A stretch of DNA of 64,000 bases from JAEUMD01 sp044222395 (GCA_044222395.1 JBGANK010000006.1:36497-100496); one strand, 5' to 3'; positions 18,928-27,568 are shown, counted from the stretch's first letter. Notes: a model not told the origin generated them from the sequence alone. Program-made: numbers and translations.

Positions 18928-19254
18928 ATGACGCACGCCGTTTCCGACAAGACATTCGAGGACGAGGTCCTGAAATCGGCACAGCCGGTTGTGGTGGACT
19001 TCTTCGCCGAGTGGTGCGGACCGTGCAAGGCTATGGCCCCGGCGCTCGACCAGGTTGCCCAGGAGATGAAGGGCAAGATCAAGGTCGTGAAGCTCGACGT
19101 CGACCAGAATCCGCAGATCACCACGCGCTATGGCATTCGCGCCATGCCGACGCTGATGATCTTCAAGGGCGGCCAGGTGGCAGCCTCTCATACCGGCGCA
19201 CTCGTGCAGAAGAAGCGCCTCGAAGACTGGATCAACGGCTCGATTGCAGTCTAG
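18928..19254 (+). CDS. trxA: Thioredoxin
   Basis: This is a 108-residue cytoplasmic thioredoxin with the classical WCGPC site (Cys30 and Cys33), the buried VDFFAEWCG strand and the cis-Pro motif AMPTLM. Length and motifs match TrxA, which reduces protein disulfides with electrons from thioredoxin reductase. AGGAG lies at good spacing before the ATG. It starts 46 bases after addA and is followed by an intrinsic terminator, so addA-trxA may be one transcript. Confidence 0.97.
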   Translation: MTHAVSDKTFEDEVLKSAQPVVVDFFAEWCGPCKAMAPALDQVAQEMKGKIKVVKLDVDQNPQITTRYGIRAMPTLMIFKGGQVAASHTGALVQKKRLEDWINGSIAV

Positions 19255-19291
19255 GCTGTTTGACAAGTGGCGAAGTCGCGCGATCAGATCA

Positions 19292-19317
19292 GGGCTGCCG
19301 GTGCTGGCAGCCCTTTT
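19292..19317 (+). terminator. Intrinsic terminator after trxA
   Basis: A perfect 8-bp GC-rich stem (GGGCTGCC with GGCAGCCC) around a 6-base loop is followed directly by TTTT. It lies 37 bases past the trxA stop and separates it from panE. Confidence 0.88.
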
Positions 19318-19368
19318 CATTTGCACGGGCCTCATCGGCCGGAATCGCAAGCCTGAGGACGATGAGCA

Positions 19369-20310
19369 ATGAGCAAACCCAGGATCGTCATTCTCGGCGC
19401 AGGCGCGGTCGGCGGCTATTTCGGCGGCCGGCTGATCGAGCACGATGCGGCCGAAGTCAAGTTTCTCGTCAGCGAGAAGCGCAAGGCATACCTCGATCGT
19501 CACGGGATCTCGCTCACAAGTCCGCACGGAAATCTGGAGCCGACCCATGTCGATGCGCTGACCGTCACGCAACTACATGGCGCCAATCCCGACTACTTGC
19601 TGGTTGCCTGCAAGGCCTACGACCTTGAGCAGGCCATGCAGTCGATTGCCCCTGTCGCCGGCCCGAATACCGCCATCGTGCCGCTGCTCAACGGCCTCGT
19701 GCACCTCGATTACTTGAAGCAACGTTTCCCGCCGCAATCGATTCTCGGCGGCACCGTGAGCCTTCAGGTCCGCCTGTCCGCCGACGGTGTCGTCGAGCAT
19801 CTGAACGATTGGCAATTCATCACCATAGGCGAGCTCGAAGGCGGCATCTCCGATCGCGTGACCAGCCTCGTCGCAGCGCTTGAAAAGGCCAAGGTAACCG
19901 CCGCCGCAAGCACAAATATCCAGCAAACGATGTGGGAAAAAATCGTCATGCTGGCCACGCTCGCTGCCATGACGACGTTGATGCGCGCGCCTGTTGGCGT
20001 CATCGCCCGCACGCCCGGCGGTGCGGACCTTACATTGCGCATGCTGGAGCTCAACGCATCAGCCGCCGCTCACGCCGGTCATGCCGTCCCTGCGGACCAG
20101 CTGGCCCAGTGGCGCAGCATGTTCGCCGACCCGACATCGACGCTGACGGCCTCGATGCTCGCAGACATGCAGCGCAGCGCGCCCGTCGAAGCCGATCATA
20201 TCGTCGGTGATATGTTGCGACGCGTCGCTGCAGCCGGCCTCGATACCACCTTGCACGCAATGGCTTATTCCAACCTCAAGGCCTACGAGCTGCAGCGCGA
20301 GGGCACTTGA
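19369..20310 (+). CDS. panE: 2-dehydropantoate 2-reductase (ketopantoate reductase family)
   Basis: This 313-residue NADPH-dependent enzyme would reduce ketopantoate to pantoate in the coenzyme A pathway. The N-terminal Rossmann motif is ILGAGAVGGYFGGRL (residues 6-20). The family's central LLNGLVHLD and WEKIVMLATLAAMT regions are present, the latter holding the catalytic Lys, as is the C-terminal VEADHIVGDM segment. Members of this family can act on other 2-keto acids and genomes often hold several, so the precise substrate is inferred. GAGGACGAT precedes the ATG. No other pantothenate gene is adjacent. Confidence 0.87.
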   Translation: MSKPRIVILGAGAVGGYFGGRLIEHDAAEVKFLVSEKRKAYLDRHGISLTSPHGNLEPTHVDALTVTQLHGANPDYLLVACKAYDLEQAMQSIAPVAGPNTAIVPLLNGLVHLDYLKQRFPPQSILGGTVSLQVRLSADGVVEHLNDWQFITIGELEGGISDRVTSLVAALEKAKVTAAASTNIQQTMWEKIVMLATLAAMTTLMRAPVGVIARTPGGADLTLRMLELNASAAAHAGHAVPADQLAQWRSMFADPTSTLTASMLADMQRSAPVEADHIVGDMLRRVAAAGLDTTLHAMAYSNLKAYELQREGT

Positions 20311-20342
20311 CCAGCGGCCACGCTATACGCAATCAAGGAGCG

Positions 20343-21158
20343 ATGCCGACCTATAGAACCCTCAATCCAGACCAGATCATCACGACGCTCGAGTGCCTGG
20401 AGCATCGCATTGCCGACCGTTTCCCTGGCGCTGGCCTGCTCGGCGTCTGCCATGCGCTCCTCGAAGCCGCCCGCGAGAGCAAGTCGCGCATCGCCGCCAT
20501 CAAGGCCCCGAACTACGCGTTGCGCGCTGTCACTGTCGCGACGATGGCGTCTGGGCTCCTCCTGCTCGCCTACCTCGTCACGATCATCGAAGTGAAGCGC
20601 GATGCCGACAACCTTTCCGGAGTCCTGCAAGGATTTGACGCCGCCTTCAACATCGTCGTCCTGATGGGCGCCGGAGCCATCTTCCTGTCCGGCCTCGAAG
20701 CCCGCTGGAAGCGGCAGCACGCGCTCGACCACCTGCACGAGCTGCGGTCCATCATCCATGTCATCGACATGCACCAACTGACCAAGGACCCGGGCCGCAT
20801 CGCCGCCGTCAGCGAGGCCACGCCGCATTCGCCCGAGCGACACCTTTCGCCCTACGAGCTATCGCGCTACCTCGACTACTGCTCCGAGATGCTCTCCGTA
20901 TCGGCGAAGGTTGCGGCACTTTACGCGCAGGGAACCCGCGACCCGGTCGTCATCGAGACCACATCCGATCTCGGCCAGATCACCTCCAATCTGTCCGGCA
21001 AGATCTGGCAGAAGATCACCATGGTGCAAATGCACATCGACGCCACCCAACCCGCTGCCAGCCGCCCTCTCCCCTCCGCCCAAAGGCCCGAAGCGGCACC
21101 CACTGTCCCTGCTGCTCCTGCAGCGGCACTTGCCCCCGGCCATATAAAGAACTCTTAG
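20343..21158 (+). CDS. Unknown protein with two membrane segments
   Basis: I do not recognise this 271-residue protein. The ATG at 20343 follows AAGGAG at ideal spacing and 32 bases after panE, so they may share a transcript. A basic soluble N-terminus of about 60 residues precedes two hydrophobic helices at about 62-80 and 100-116, with a short charged loop between. The remaining 150 residues are mostly helical and polar, rich in His and Leu (HALDHLHELRSIIHVIDMHQL). A Pro/Ala-rich low-complexity tail ends the protein. No catalytic motif is evident. The topology suggests a cytoplasmic helical domain tethered to the inner membrane. Confidence 0.75.
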   Translation: MPTYRTLNPDQIITTLECLEHRIADRFPGAGLLGVCHALLEAARESKSRIAAIKAPNYALRAVTVATMASGLLLLAYLVTIIEVKRDADNLSGVLQGFDAAFNIVVLMGAGAIFLSGLEARWKRQHALDHLHELRSIIHVIDMHQLTKDPGRIAAVSEATPHSPERHLSPYELSRYLDYCSEMLSVSAKVAALYAQGTRDPVVIETTSDLGQITSNLSGKIWQKITMVQMHIDATQPAASRPLPSAQRPEAAPTVPAAPAAALAPGHIKNS

Positions 21159-21297
21159 CCGGATAAGGGTTTCTCGATTGCCGAACAGTCAATTCCGTTG
21201 CCGGGGTCGCCGGCATTGCGTCGGAGGTTGAAGGCCGCTTGATTGCGCGCACCAACTGTTGTTCATTCGGCGCGCATTGCGGGGGCAGGCGAATAGG

Positions 21298-21795
21298 ATG
21301 ACGTGGAAGACACTTTTCTTCGCCTTTGACGGGCGAATCGGACGTCAGCAGTGGTGGCTTGCAATGCTCACGCTGCTGGCAACCTCCATTGTGCTGTCGT
21401 TCCTCGTCAATCCTCTGGCCTGGTTCTCGAAATCAGCCGGAGCTATACCCAATCTCGCTGAGACGCTGCTGAAGATCGCCTTTCTCATTCCCGAGACCGC
21501 CGTCACCGTCAAGCGCTTCAACGATCGCGACTGGCCGCATTTTCTGCCCTACGGTTATGCCATCGTCGGCCTGTTCATCATCCTGCTCGATCACCACCAC
21601 TTGATCATGCAGCACGGCGAGCCCAGGGCACTCGACTTGGCGCTCATGGTGAGCCTGCTCGCAGTTCTCATAGCGATCGTCATCGACAACGGGCTGCTGC
21701 GCGGCACAACTGGCCCCAATCGCTACGGTCCCGACCCGCTGCAAGCTGAAGCGACACCTGCCGCGCCGTCGACTCCCGCGGACTCGCGGCCATGA
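21298..21795 (+). CDS. DUF805-family small membrane protein
   Basis: The 165-residue product matches the DUF805 (YhaH-like) family of inner-membrane proteins of unknown function. The N-terminal signature FFAFDGRIGRQQWW is followed by a hydrophobic helix. Next come KRFNDRDW, the conserved Arg-hinge motif of the family, and two more helices around residues 80-98 and 112-130. A polar Pro/Ala-rich tail ends the protein. The start at 21298 was chosen because the family begins directly before FFAFDGRI; an in-frame ATG 13 codons upstream adds unrelated sequence. Confidence 0.86.
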   Translation: MTWKTLFFAFDGRIGRQQWWLAMLTLLATSIVLSFLVNPLAWFSKSAGAIPNLAETLLKIAFLIPETAVTVKRFNDRDWPHFLPYGYAIVGLFIILLDHHHLIMQHGEPRALDLALMVSLLAVLIAIVIDNGLLRGTTGPNRYGPDPLQAEATPAAPSTPADSRP

Positions 21796-21985
21796 CCCTT
21801 ACTGAAGCAAGCCTCGGCAGGCAGGTGCGGCTTCGCGTCCGAAATGGCGAGACAACGACGCCATTTGCGGCAATAGCCTTGTGGTTCCCCAACCAAATGG
21901 GATCTTGTATCACCCCCCACCAGACGCACTTCAATGGTCGAGCGCCCCACGTGATTCCGGCCCAAACGCGAAAGCAGATCCGCTA

Positions 21986-23158
21986 ATGACAATCGACGTC
22001 ACCAATCCGGTCGAGCTGACACAGGCGCTGATCCGTTGCCCGAGCGTCACCCCGCACGAAGCCGGCACGCTGACGCTTCTGGAGTCGATCCTGAAGCCGG
22101 CGGGTTTCACATGCCATCGCATGACCTTCAGCGAGGACGGCACACCGGACGTGGAAAATCTCTATGCTCGCATCGGCAGCAACGGACCCAACCTCTGCTT
22201 TGCCGGTCACACCGACGTCGTACCCGCTGGCCACCTCGACGCCTGGACCGTGCCGCCGTTCGCGGCCGACGTTCGCGACGCCGTTCTCTACGGCCGCGGC
22301 GCCGTCGACATGAAGGGCGGCATCGCCTGTTTCCTGTCGGCGACGATGCGTTACCTGCAGAAGTCCGGCAGCAGTCCGAAGGGCGCAATCTCGTTCCTCA
22401 TCACCTGCGACGAAGAGGGGCCATCGATCAACGGTACGATCAAGGTGCTCGACTGGTTGAAGTCCCGCGGCGAGCGTCTCGATGCCTGCCTGGTCGGCGA
22501 ACCATCGAATCCCGAGGCGCTCGGCGACGAGATCAAGATCGGCCGCCGCGGCTCTCTCAATGGCGAGATCGTCGTGCACGGCCGCCAGGGTCACGCCGCC
22601 TATCCGCAAAAGGCCGACAACCCGGTGCCCAAGCTTGCCCGCATCATCGATCGCCTGTCGACCACGGTGCTCGACTCCGGCACCGGCAACTTCGAACCGT
22701 CGCGCCTCGTCGTCACGGTTGTGTCGGTTCCCAACACCGCGGCCAATGTCATCCCGGGCAAGGCCGAGGCGCTCTTCAACGTGCGCTACAACGATGCCTG
22801 GACCAGGCCGCGCATCGAGACGCATCTCAGGGGAATCTGCGAAGCAGCTGCCGCCGAGACCTCGGCACGCATCGACGTTTCATTCAACGGCACCGGCGAT
22901 GTCTTTCTGACCAAGCCAGGACCCCTCGTCGACACCATGCGTGCCGCCGTCGAGGCCGAAACCGGCCGCCAGCCCGCGCTCACGACGGGCGGCGGCACGT
23001 CCGATGCCCGCTTCATCAAGGATTTCTGCCCAGTGATCGAGTTCGGGCTGGTCAACAAGACCATCCATCAGGTCGACGAGCACGTCGCCGTCGCCGACCT
23101 GGAGGCATTGACCCGCATCTACGAGCGCTTCATCGCCGGCTATTTCGCCAACACCTGA
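21986..23158 (+). CDS. dapE: Succinyl-diaminopimelate desuccinylase
   Basis: This 390-residue M20-family zinc enzyme removes succinate from N-succinyl-LL-2,6-diaminopimelate on the route to lysine and peptidoglycan meso-DAP. Metal-binding motifs are FAGHTDVVPAG, YGRGAVDMKGG, ITCDEEGPS and, near the C-terminus, GGGTSDARFI. The GRRGSLNGEIVVHGRQGHAAYP segment is the DapE dimerisation-domain signature and separates it from ArgE. An upstream GTG adds 35 residues that do not fit the family, so the ATG at 21986 is preferred. dapE ends 37 bases from the convergent dcd end, with a 6-bp GCAA-loop hairpin (23161-23176) between. Confidence 0.95.
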   Translation: MTIDVTNPVELTQALIRCPSVTPHEAGTLTLLESILKPAGFTCHRMTFSEDGTPDVENLYARIGSNGPNLCFAGHTDVVPAGHLDAWTVPPFAADVRDAVLYGRGAVDMKGGIACFLSATMRYLQKSGSSPKGAISFLITCDEEGPSINGTIKVLDWLKSRGERLDACLVGEPSNPEALGDEIKIGRRGSLNGEIVVHGRQGHAAYPQKADNPVPKLARIIDRLSTTVLDSGTGNFEPSRLVVTVVSVPNTAANVIPGKAEALFNVRYNDAWTRPRIETHLRGICEAAAAETSARIDVSFNGTGDVFLTKPGPLVDTMRAAVEAETGRQPALTTGGGTSDARFIKDFCPVIEFGLVNKTIHQVDEHVAVADLEALTRIYERFIAGYFANT

Positions 23159-23195
23159 GACGACGAGCAATCGTCGGAACTCGCAGCCGATTCAC

Positions 23196-24332
23196 TCAAT
23201 AGAAATGCTTCGAGAGCTTCAGGCCCTGCGCCTGATAGTTGGAGCCCAGGTCGCGCCCGTAGAGCTTGTCGGGCAACGCGGCCATGCGCTCGTAGATGAG
23301 GCGGCCGATGATCTGCCCGTCCTCCAGAATGAACGGCACCTTGTGGCTCCTCACTTCGAGTACCACCCGCGCGCCAGAGCCGCCCGCCTCGGCATGTCCG
23401 AAGCCTGGATCCATGAAGCCCGCATAGTGGACGCGGAACTCGCCCACCAGCGGATTGAACGGCACCATTTCCGCCGCATACATCGGCGGCACGTGCACCG
23501 CCTCCTTTGACGCCAGGATGTAGAACTGGTCGGGATCGAGGATCAGCCGCTTCTGCCCGCCGACACGGATCGGTTCCCAGTAGTCGAGCAGGCTGCACGA
23601 GCCCGGCGCATCGACGTCGACCAGCCCGGTGTGCCGCTTCGCTCGGTAGCCGACGAGCCCAGACGCATCACCGACCAGATCGACCGACAGCGCGATGCCA
23701 CCCTGGATGTCGGCTCCCGCTCCACCAGAAACCAGCGTATCACTGGCGTGCAGTTTGGCCAGATCGATGTCGTTGATCGTCGGCTGCCCGCGCCGGAACC
23801 GAACTTGCGACAGGGTCGAACCGCGACGCACCACGATCGGGAAAGTCTGCGGGCAGATTTCGGCGTAAAGCGCGCCCTTGTAGCCGTCGGGTATCGTGTC
23901 GAACGACGCCACACCATCGGCGATCACGCGCGTGAAGACATCAAGACGCCCCGTCGAGCTCTTGGGATTGGCCGCCGCCGACAGCCCCTTGGCAAGCGCC
24001 AGGCACTCCAGCAGCGGCACGACATAGACGCAGCCAGTTTCCAGAACGGCGCCATTCCTGAGGTCGATCTCATGCAACGACAGCGCCTTGAGCCGCTCGG
24101 CGACTGGCACGCCCGGCCCCGGAAGGAAGCTTGCCCGCACCCGGTAGGCGACATCGCCAAGCCTCAGGTCCAAACTCGCTGGTTGCACCTGCTTCGGCCC
24201 GAACGGCTCGGCCGGCTTGATCTCGCCCGCCTCGGCAAGCGCCCTGATCGCCTGCGCCGGCACGATGCCGTCGGCCGCAGACTTCGCCTGCGCCTGCCGC
24301 ACCAACTTGTCCTGCGCTTGCAGCTTGCCCAT
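23196..24332 (-). CDS. dcd: dCTP deaminase, double-length alphaproteobacterial type
   Basis: The 378-residue protein belongs to the dCTP deaminase/dUTPase fold and would supply dUTP for thymidylate synthesis. Common Dcd is about 190 residues; this form is about twice as long and looks like two related domains. The first half carries KSSTGRLDVFTRVI and the second carries MDPGFG followed by LEVRSHKVPFILEDGQIIGRL, the features that in ordinary Dcd occur together. The ATG follows GGAGGT. The gene is divergent from metZ. The name follows the common annotation of this family in Hyphomicrobiales; I infer the tandem-domain reading from the motif layout. Confidence 0.88.
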   Translation of the reverse strand: MGKLQAQDKLVRQAQAKSAADGIVPAQAIRALAEAGEIKPAEPFGPKQVQPASLDLRLGDVAYRVRASFLPGPGVPVAERLKALSLHEIDLRNGAVLETGCVYVVPLLECLALAKGLSAAANPKSSTGRLDVFTRVIADGVASFDTIPDGYKGALYAEICPQTFPIVVRRGSTLSQVRFRRGQPTINDIDLAKLHASDTLVSGGAGADIQGGIALSVDLVGDASGLVGYRAKRHTGLVDVDAPGSCSLLDYWEPIRVGGQKRLILDPDQFYILASKEAVHVPPMYAAEMVPFNPLVGEFRVHYAGFMDPGFGHAEAGGSGARVVLEVRSHKVPFILEDGQIIGRLIYERMAALPDKLYGRDLGSNYQAQGLKLSKHFY

Positions 24333-24371
24333 GCTCGCCACCTCCGGCCTCCGCTCTACCCCATGCCCCCC

Positions 24372-24400
24372 TTGACGCCAAGGCCACCGGGGTCTAATCC
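24372..24400 (+). promoter_or_regulatory. Possible promoter of the metZ leader
   Basis: TTGACG is followed after 17 bases by TAATCC (or after 15 by TCTAAT), 12 bases ahead of the riboswitch. Position relative to the aptamer supports it more than the -10 match does. Confidence 0.45.
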
Positions 24401-24411
24401 CCATCGGATCG

Positions 24412-24466
24412 ATCGTGGCGATTTGGCCGGCCGGCTTGCAGCCACGTAAAACAACTCGCTAAAGGG
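24412..24466 (+). ncRNA. SAM-II riboswitch (metA/metZ element)
   Basis: The leader contains the SAM-II consensus almost in full: GTGGCGATTTG, then GGCTTGCAGCCACGTAAA and CTCGCTAAAGGG. Stem P1 forms between GTGGC (24415-24419) and GCCAC, and the TCGC of the 3' part can pair with the GCGA after P1 to make the H-type pseudoknot that binds S-adenosylmethionine. SAM-II is known from alphaproteobacteria upstream of metA, metX and metZ, which fits the gene that follows 148 bases downstream. The nearby terminator suggests transcriptional control here. Confidence 0.93.
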
Positions 24467-24495
24467 CCGTGCGCAAACCCGGATTGCACCGCAAT

Positions 24496-24545
24496 CCCGA
24501 GCGCCGGACCAACCGGCAGCTTGGCAGCGGGCGCCGGGTTTTTTT
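24496..24545 (+). terminator. Leader terminator between SAM-II riboswitch and metZ
   Basis: CCCG-A-GCGCC pairs with GGCGC-CGGG (nine pairs, one bulged A) and is followed by seven T. It sits 30 bases after the aptamer and 68 before the metZ start, as expected for an expression platform. Confidence 0.75.
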
Positions 24546-24613
24546 GATGCGCGGCAGCCTTCCAGGGCCACCGCCCTGGACCTGAACGCCGGACCTGCCA
24601 AAGGAGCGCAACG

Positions 24614-25834
24614 ATGGCCGAGGACAAGCGCCACATCACTTCCGACCCCGCCACCTGGTCAACCGAGACCCAACTCGTCCATGGCGGCGTGCTCCGATCC
24701 CAGTACGGCGAAACCTCGGAGGCGATCTTCCTCACCCAGGGCTTCGTTTACAACTCCGCCGAGCAGGCCGAGGCCCGCTTCAAGAACGAGGATCCCGGCT
24801 ACCAGTACTCTCGCTTCGGCAACCCGACCGTCTCGATGCTGGAGGAGCGCATCCGCCTGCTCGAAGGACCGGGCGCAGAAGAAGCCCGCGGCACCGCCAC
24901 CGGCATGGCCGCCGTCACCGCTTCGATCCTCTCCTGCCTCAACGCCGGCGACCACATCGTTTCCGCCCGTGCCTTGTTCGGCTCCTGCCGCTACATCGTC
25001 GAGGATCTGTGCCCGCGCCTGGGTATCGCTTCCACGCTCGTCGACGGCCGCGACCTCGATGCCTGGAAAGCCGCCATCCGGCCCAACACCAAGGCCTTTT
25101 TCTTCGAGACGCCTGCCAATCCGACGCTGGAGCTGGTCGACATCGCCGAGGTATCGAAGATTGCGCACACGGTCGGCGCCAAGGTCATCGTCGACAACGT
25201 CTTCGCCACACCACTTTTGCAACGACCGATGCAGTTGGGCGCCGACATCGTCGTCTATTCCGCCACCAAGCACATCGATGGCCAGGGTCGCTGCCTGGGC
25301 GGCCTCGTGCTGTGCTCCGCGCAATTCCTGAAGGACCACCTGCAGGACTACCTGCGACAGACCGGACCTGCGATGAGCCCGTTCAACGCCTGGGTCATGC
25401 TCAAGGGTCTTGAAACGCTGCCCGTCCGCGTCAAGGCACAGTGCGACAGCGCCGCCATCATCGCCAATGCGTTGGCCGGCCAGCGCCGCATCTCTCGCGT
25501 GCTCTATCCCACCCGCACCGACCACGCCCAGCACGCGCTCGCCAAGCGGCAGATGACCGGCGGCGGCCAGATCGTCACATTCGATATCGACGGCGGCAAG
25601 CGCGAGGCCTTCCGCTTCCTCAACGCGCTGAAGATCGCCCGCATCTCCAACAATCTCGGCGACGCCAAGAGCCTCGTGACCCATCCCGCGACCACCACCC
25701 ACCAGCGCCTGAAGCCGGAGGCCCGCGCCGAGCTCGGCATTGGCGACGGCATGGTGCGCCTGTCGGTCGGCCTGGAATCGGTCGATGATCTGCTGTCCGA
25801 TCTCGACGACGCCCTTGCCGCAGCTTTCTCGTGA
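24614..25834 (+). CDS. metZ: O-succinylhomoserine sulfhydrylase
   Basis: The 406-residue PLP enzyme of the Cys/Met-metabolism family makes homocysteine directly from O-succinylhomoserine and sulfide in methionine synthesis. Evidence is the N-terminal VHGGVLRSQYGETSEAIFLT segment, the substrate region YQYSRFGNPT and the PLP-lysine motif VYSATKHIDGQGR. The DGQGR variant after the Lys is typical of MetZ rather than MetB or MetC. AAAGGAG precedes the ATG. The SAM-II riboswitch and terminator upstream imply repression when S-adenosylmethionine is plentiful. apaG and argE follow on the same strand. Confidence 0.95.
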   Translation: MAEDKRHITSDPATWSTETQLVHGGVLRSQYGETSEAIFLTQGFVYNSAEQAEARFKNEDPGYQYSRFGNPTVSMLEERIRLLEGPGAEEARGTATGMAAVTASILSCLNAGDHIVSARALFGSCRYIVEDLCPRLGIASTLVDGRDLDAWKAAIRPNTKAFFFETPANPTLELVDIAEVSKIAHTVGAKVIVDNVFATPLLQRPMQLGADIVVYSATKHIDGQGRCLGGLVLCSAQFLKDHLQDYLRQTGPAMSPFNAWVMLKGLETLPVRVKAQCDSAAIIANALAGQRRISRVLYPTRTDHAQHALAKRQMTGGGQIVTFDIDGGKREAFRFLNALKIARISNNLGDAKSLVTHPATTTHQRLKPEARAELGIGDGMVRLSVGLESVDDLLSDLDDALAAAFS

Positions 25835-25925
25835 AACGGATGAAACCGATAGCCGCTTGACCGGGCCCATCCGCCACCTACACTCCGCGCCGATACCGTC
25901 GATCTCTCCCGAGGAGCTGCTGTCC

Positions 25926-26318
25926 ATGTATGAAGCCGTCACCCGCGGCATCCGCGTGCGCGTCGAGCCGCAGTACGTGGAGGACCAGTCCTCACCCGAC
26001 GAGAACCACTTCTTCTGGTCGTATACAGTGACCATTTCCAACGAGGGCGAGGGATCCGTACAGCTGCGCTCGCGGCTGTGGCGCATCACCAACGCACTCG
26101 GCATGACGCAGGAGGTGCGTGGTCCCGGCGTGGTAGGCCTCACGCCCTTCATCGCTCCCGGCGAGAGCTTCAGCTACACCTCCGGTTGCCCGCTCGAAAC
26201 GCCTTCAGGTATCATGGTCGGCAGCTACCAGATGGCAGCCGCCGACGGTCAGCTCTTCGACGTCGCCGTTCCCGCATTCTCTTTGGATAGTCCATTCGCG
26301 AAGCGCAGCCTCAACTGA
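25926..26318 (+). CDS. apaG: ApaG, Co2+/Mg2+ efflux-associated protein
   Basis: The 130-residue product is ApaG, a single fibronectin-III-like beta-sandwich domain of uncertain biochemical role; the name derives from the E. coli apaGH operon and cobalt-resistance phenotypes. Diagnostic segments are WSYTVTISNEG, SRLWRITNALG, VRGPGVVGLTP and FSYTSGCPLETPSG, which carries the conserved GxGxxG-like turn. The ATG at 25926 matches the family start (MYEAVTRGI). A GAGGAG site is rather far upstream. It follows metZ by 91 bases, an arrangement I recall from other rhizobia. Confidence 0.95.
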   Translation: MYEAVTRGIRVRVEPQYVEDQSSPDENHFFWSYTVTISNEGEGSVQLRSRLWRITNALGMTQEVRGPGVVGLTPFIAPGESFSYTSGCPLETPSGIMVGSYQMAAADGQLFDVAVPAFSLDSPFAKRSLN

Positions 26319-26407
26319 GACGCGGACCGCGATTTGGGCATCGAGAGCAGATCGGCCTGTCAAACTGCCCGCGCGCGTCAGGAAATAAGCCAAGGCCACG
26401 AACCGCC

Positions 26408-27568
26408 ATGCAAGGCCCGACCTATTCGATCAAGGAGCTGCTTGCGCGCCTCGTCGCCTTCGACACCACGAGCCACAAGAGCAACATCGATCTGCAGCGC
26501 TTTATCGAGGACTATCTTGCCCAGCACGGCATCGCTTCCGAACTGGTCGTCAATGACGAAGGCGACAAGGCGAGCCTGTTTGCCACCATCGGCCCGCGCG
26601 AAATCGGCGGCGTCGCGCTTTCCGGCCATACCGACGTCGTGCCCGTCACCGGCCAGGCCTGGGACAGCGACCCGTTCCTGCTGACCGAGAAGGGCGGCCG
26701 GCTTTACGGACGCGGCTCCACCGACATGAAGGGCTTTCTCGCCTGCGTGTTGGCTGCCGTACCCGAATTCAAACGCCGCAAGCTGAAGACGCCCATCCAC
26801 ATCGCATTCTCCTATGACGAGGAGATCGGCTGCGTCGGCGTGCGTCCGATGATCGCCAAGCTCGGCAAGGCCCTGCCACGCCCACGCATGGTGTTCGTCG
26901 GCGAGCCGACCTCGATGACGGTCGTCGATGCCCACAAGGGTCCGGTCCGCTGGAACGTCACGATATCGGGACGCGCAGCGCATTCGAGCATGGCACCTCT
27001 GGGCGTCAACGCGATCCACTATGCCGGCGCCATCATCAGCGAACTCAAGCACATCGAAGCCGAGCTCAAGGCAACGACGGCTGACCCGCGCTTCGATCCT
27101 CCCTACGCAACGCTTCAGGTCACTGAGATCAGCGGCGGCACGGCTTCCAACATCGTGCCTGTCTCCTGCCGGTTCGGCTTTGAGGTGCGCGCCACGCCCG
27201 GCCTGGACGTCGGCACTATCGAGGATCGTCTAAGTCACTTCGTTCGCAAAACCTGCCTCCCGGAGATGCGCGCAATAGCCCCGGAAGCCGACATCGACAT
27301 ACGCCAGTCCAATCGCGTGCCGCCATTCGGCGCCCCGCGCACCTCCGAGGTCGTCACCCTCGCCTTGAAGCTCGCCGGCCAGAACGACACCCACGCCGTC
27401 TCCTACGCGACCGAAGCCGGGCTGTTCCAGGATGCAGGCGCTCCCTCTGTCGTCTGCGGTCCGGGCGACATCGCCCAGGCCCACACCGCCAATGAATGGA
27501 TTGCCGAAACCGAGCTCGACAAGTGCATGAGCTTTCTCGTCCGCCTCGCCGATTGGGCCGAAGCCTGA
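26408..27568 (+). CDS. argE: Acetylornithine deacetylase
   Basis: This 386-residue M20-family zinc hydrolase converts N-acetylornithine to ornithine. Metal and catalytic motifs are ALSGHTDVVPV, YGRGSTDMKGFLA and SYDEEIGCVG. A dimerisation domain follows, opening with KGPVRWNVTISGRAAHSS, and the C-terminal metal His lies in HTANEWI. The sequence is closer to ArgE than to DapE, especially in the FDTTSHKSNIDL N-terminus. ArgD and ArgF are encoded on the other strand within 4 kb, so the arginine genes cluster without forming one operon. Confidence 0.93.
   Translation: MQGPTYSIKELLARLVAFDTTSHKSNIDLQRFIEDYLAQHGIASELVVNDEGDKASLFATIGPREIGGVALSGHTDVVPVTGQAWDSDPFLLTEKGGRLYGRGSTDMKGFLACVLAAVPEFKRRKLKTPIHIAFSYDEEIGCVGVRPMIAKLGKALPRPRMVFVGEPTSMTVVDAHKGPVRWNVTISGRAAHSSMAPLGVNAIHYAGAIISELKHIEAELKATTADPRFDPPYATLQVTEISGGTASNIVPVSCRFGFEVRATPGLDVGTIEDRLSHFVRKTCLPEMRAIAPEADIDIRQSNRVPPFGAPRTSEVVTLALKLAGQNDTHAVSYATEAGLFQDAGAPSVVCGPGDIAQAHTANEWIAETELDKCMSFLVRLADWAEA

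Noticed and set aside
21792..21986. 64-codon frame between the DUF805 gene and dapE
   Set aside because: It overlaps the end of the DUF805 gene and has no family match or ribosome-binding site.
24659..26152. 497-codon open frame opposite metZ and apaG
   Set aside because: It runs antisense to two confidently identified genes and its sequence has no recognisable domain.
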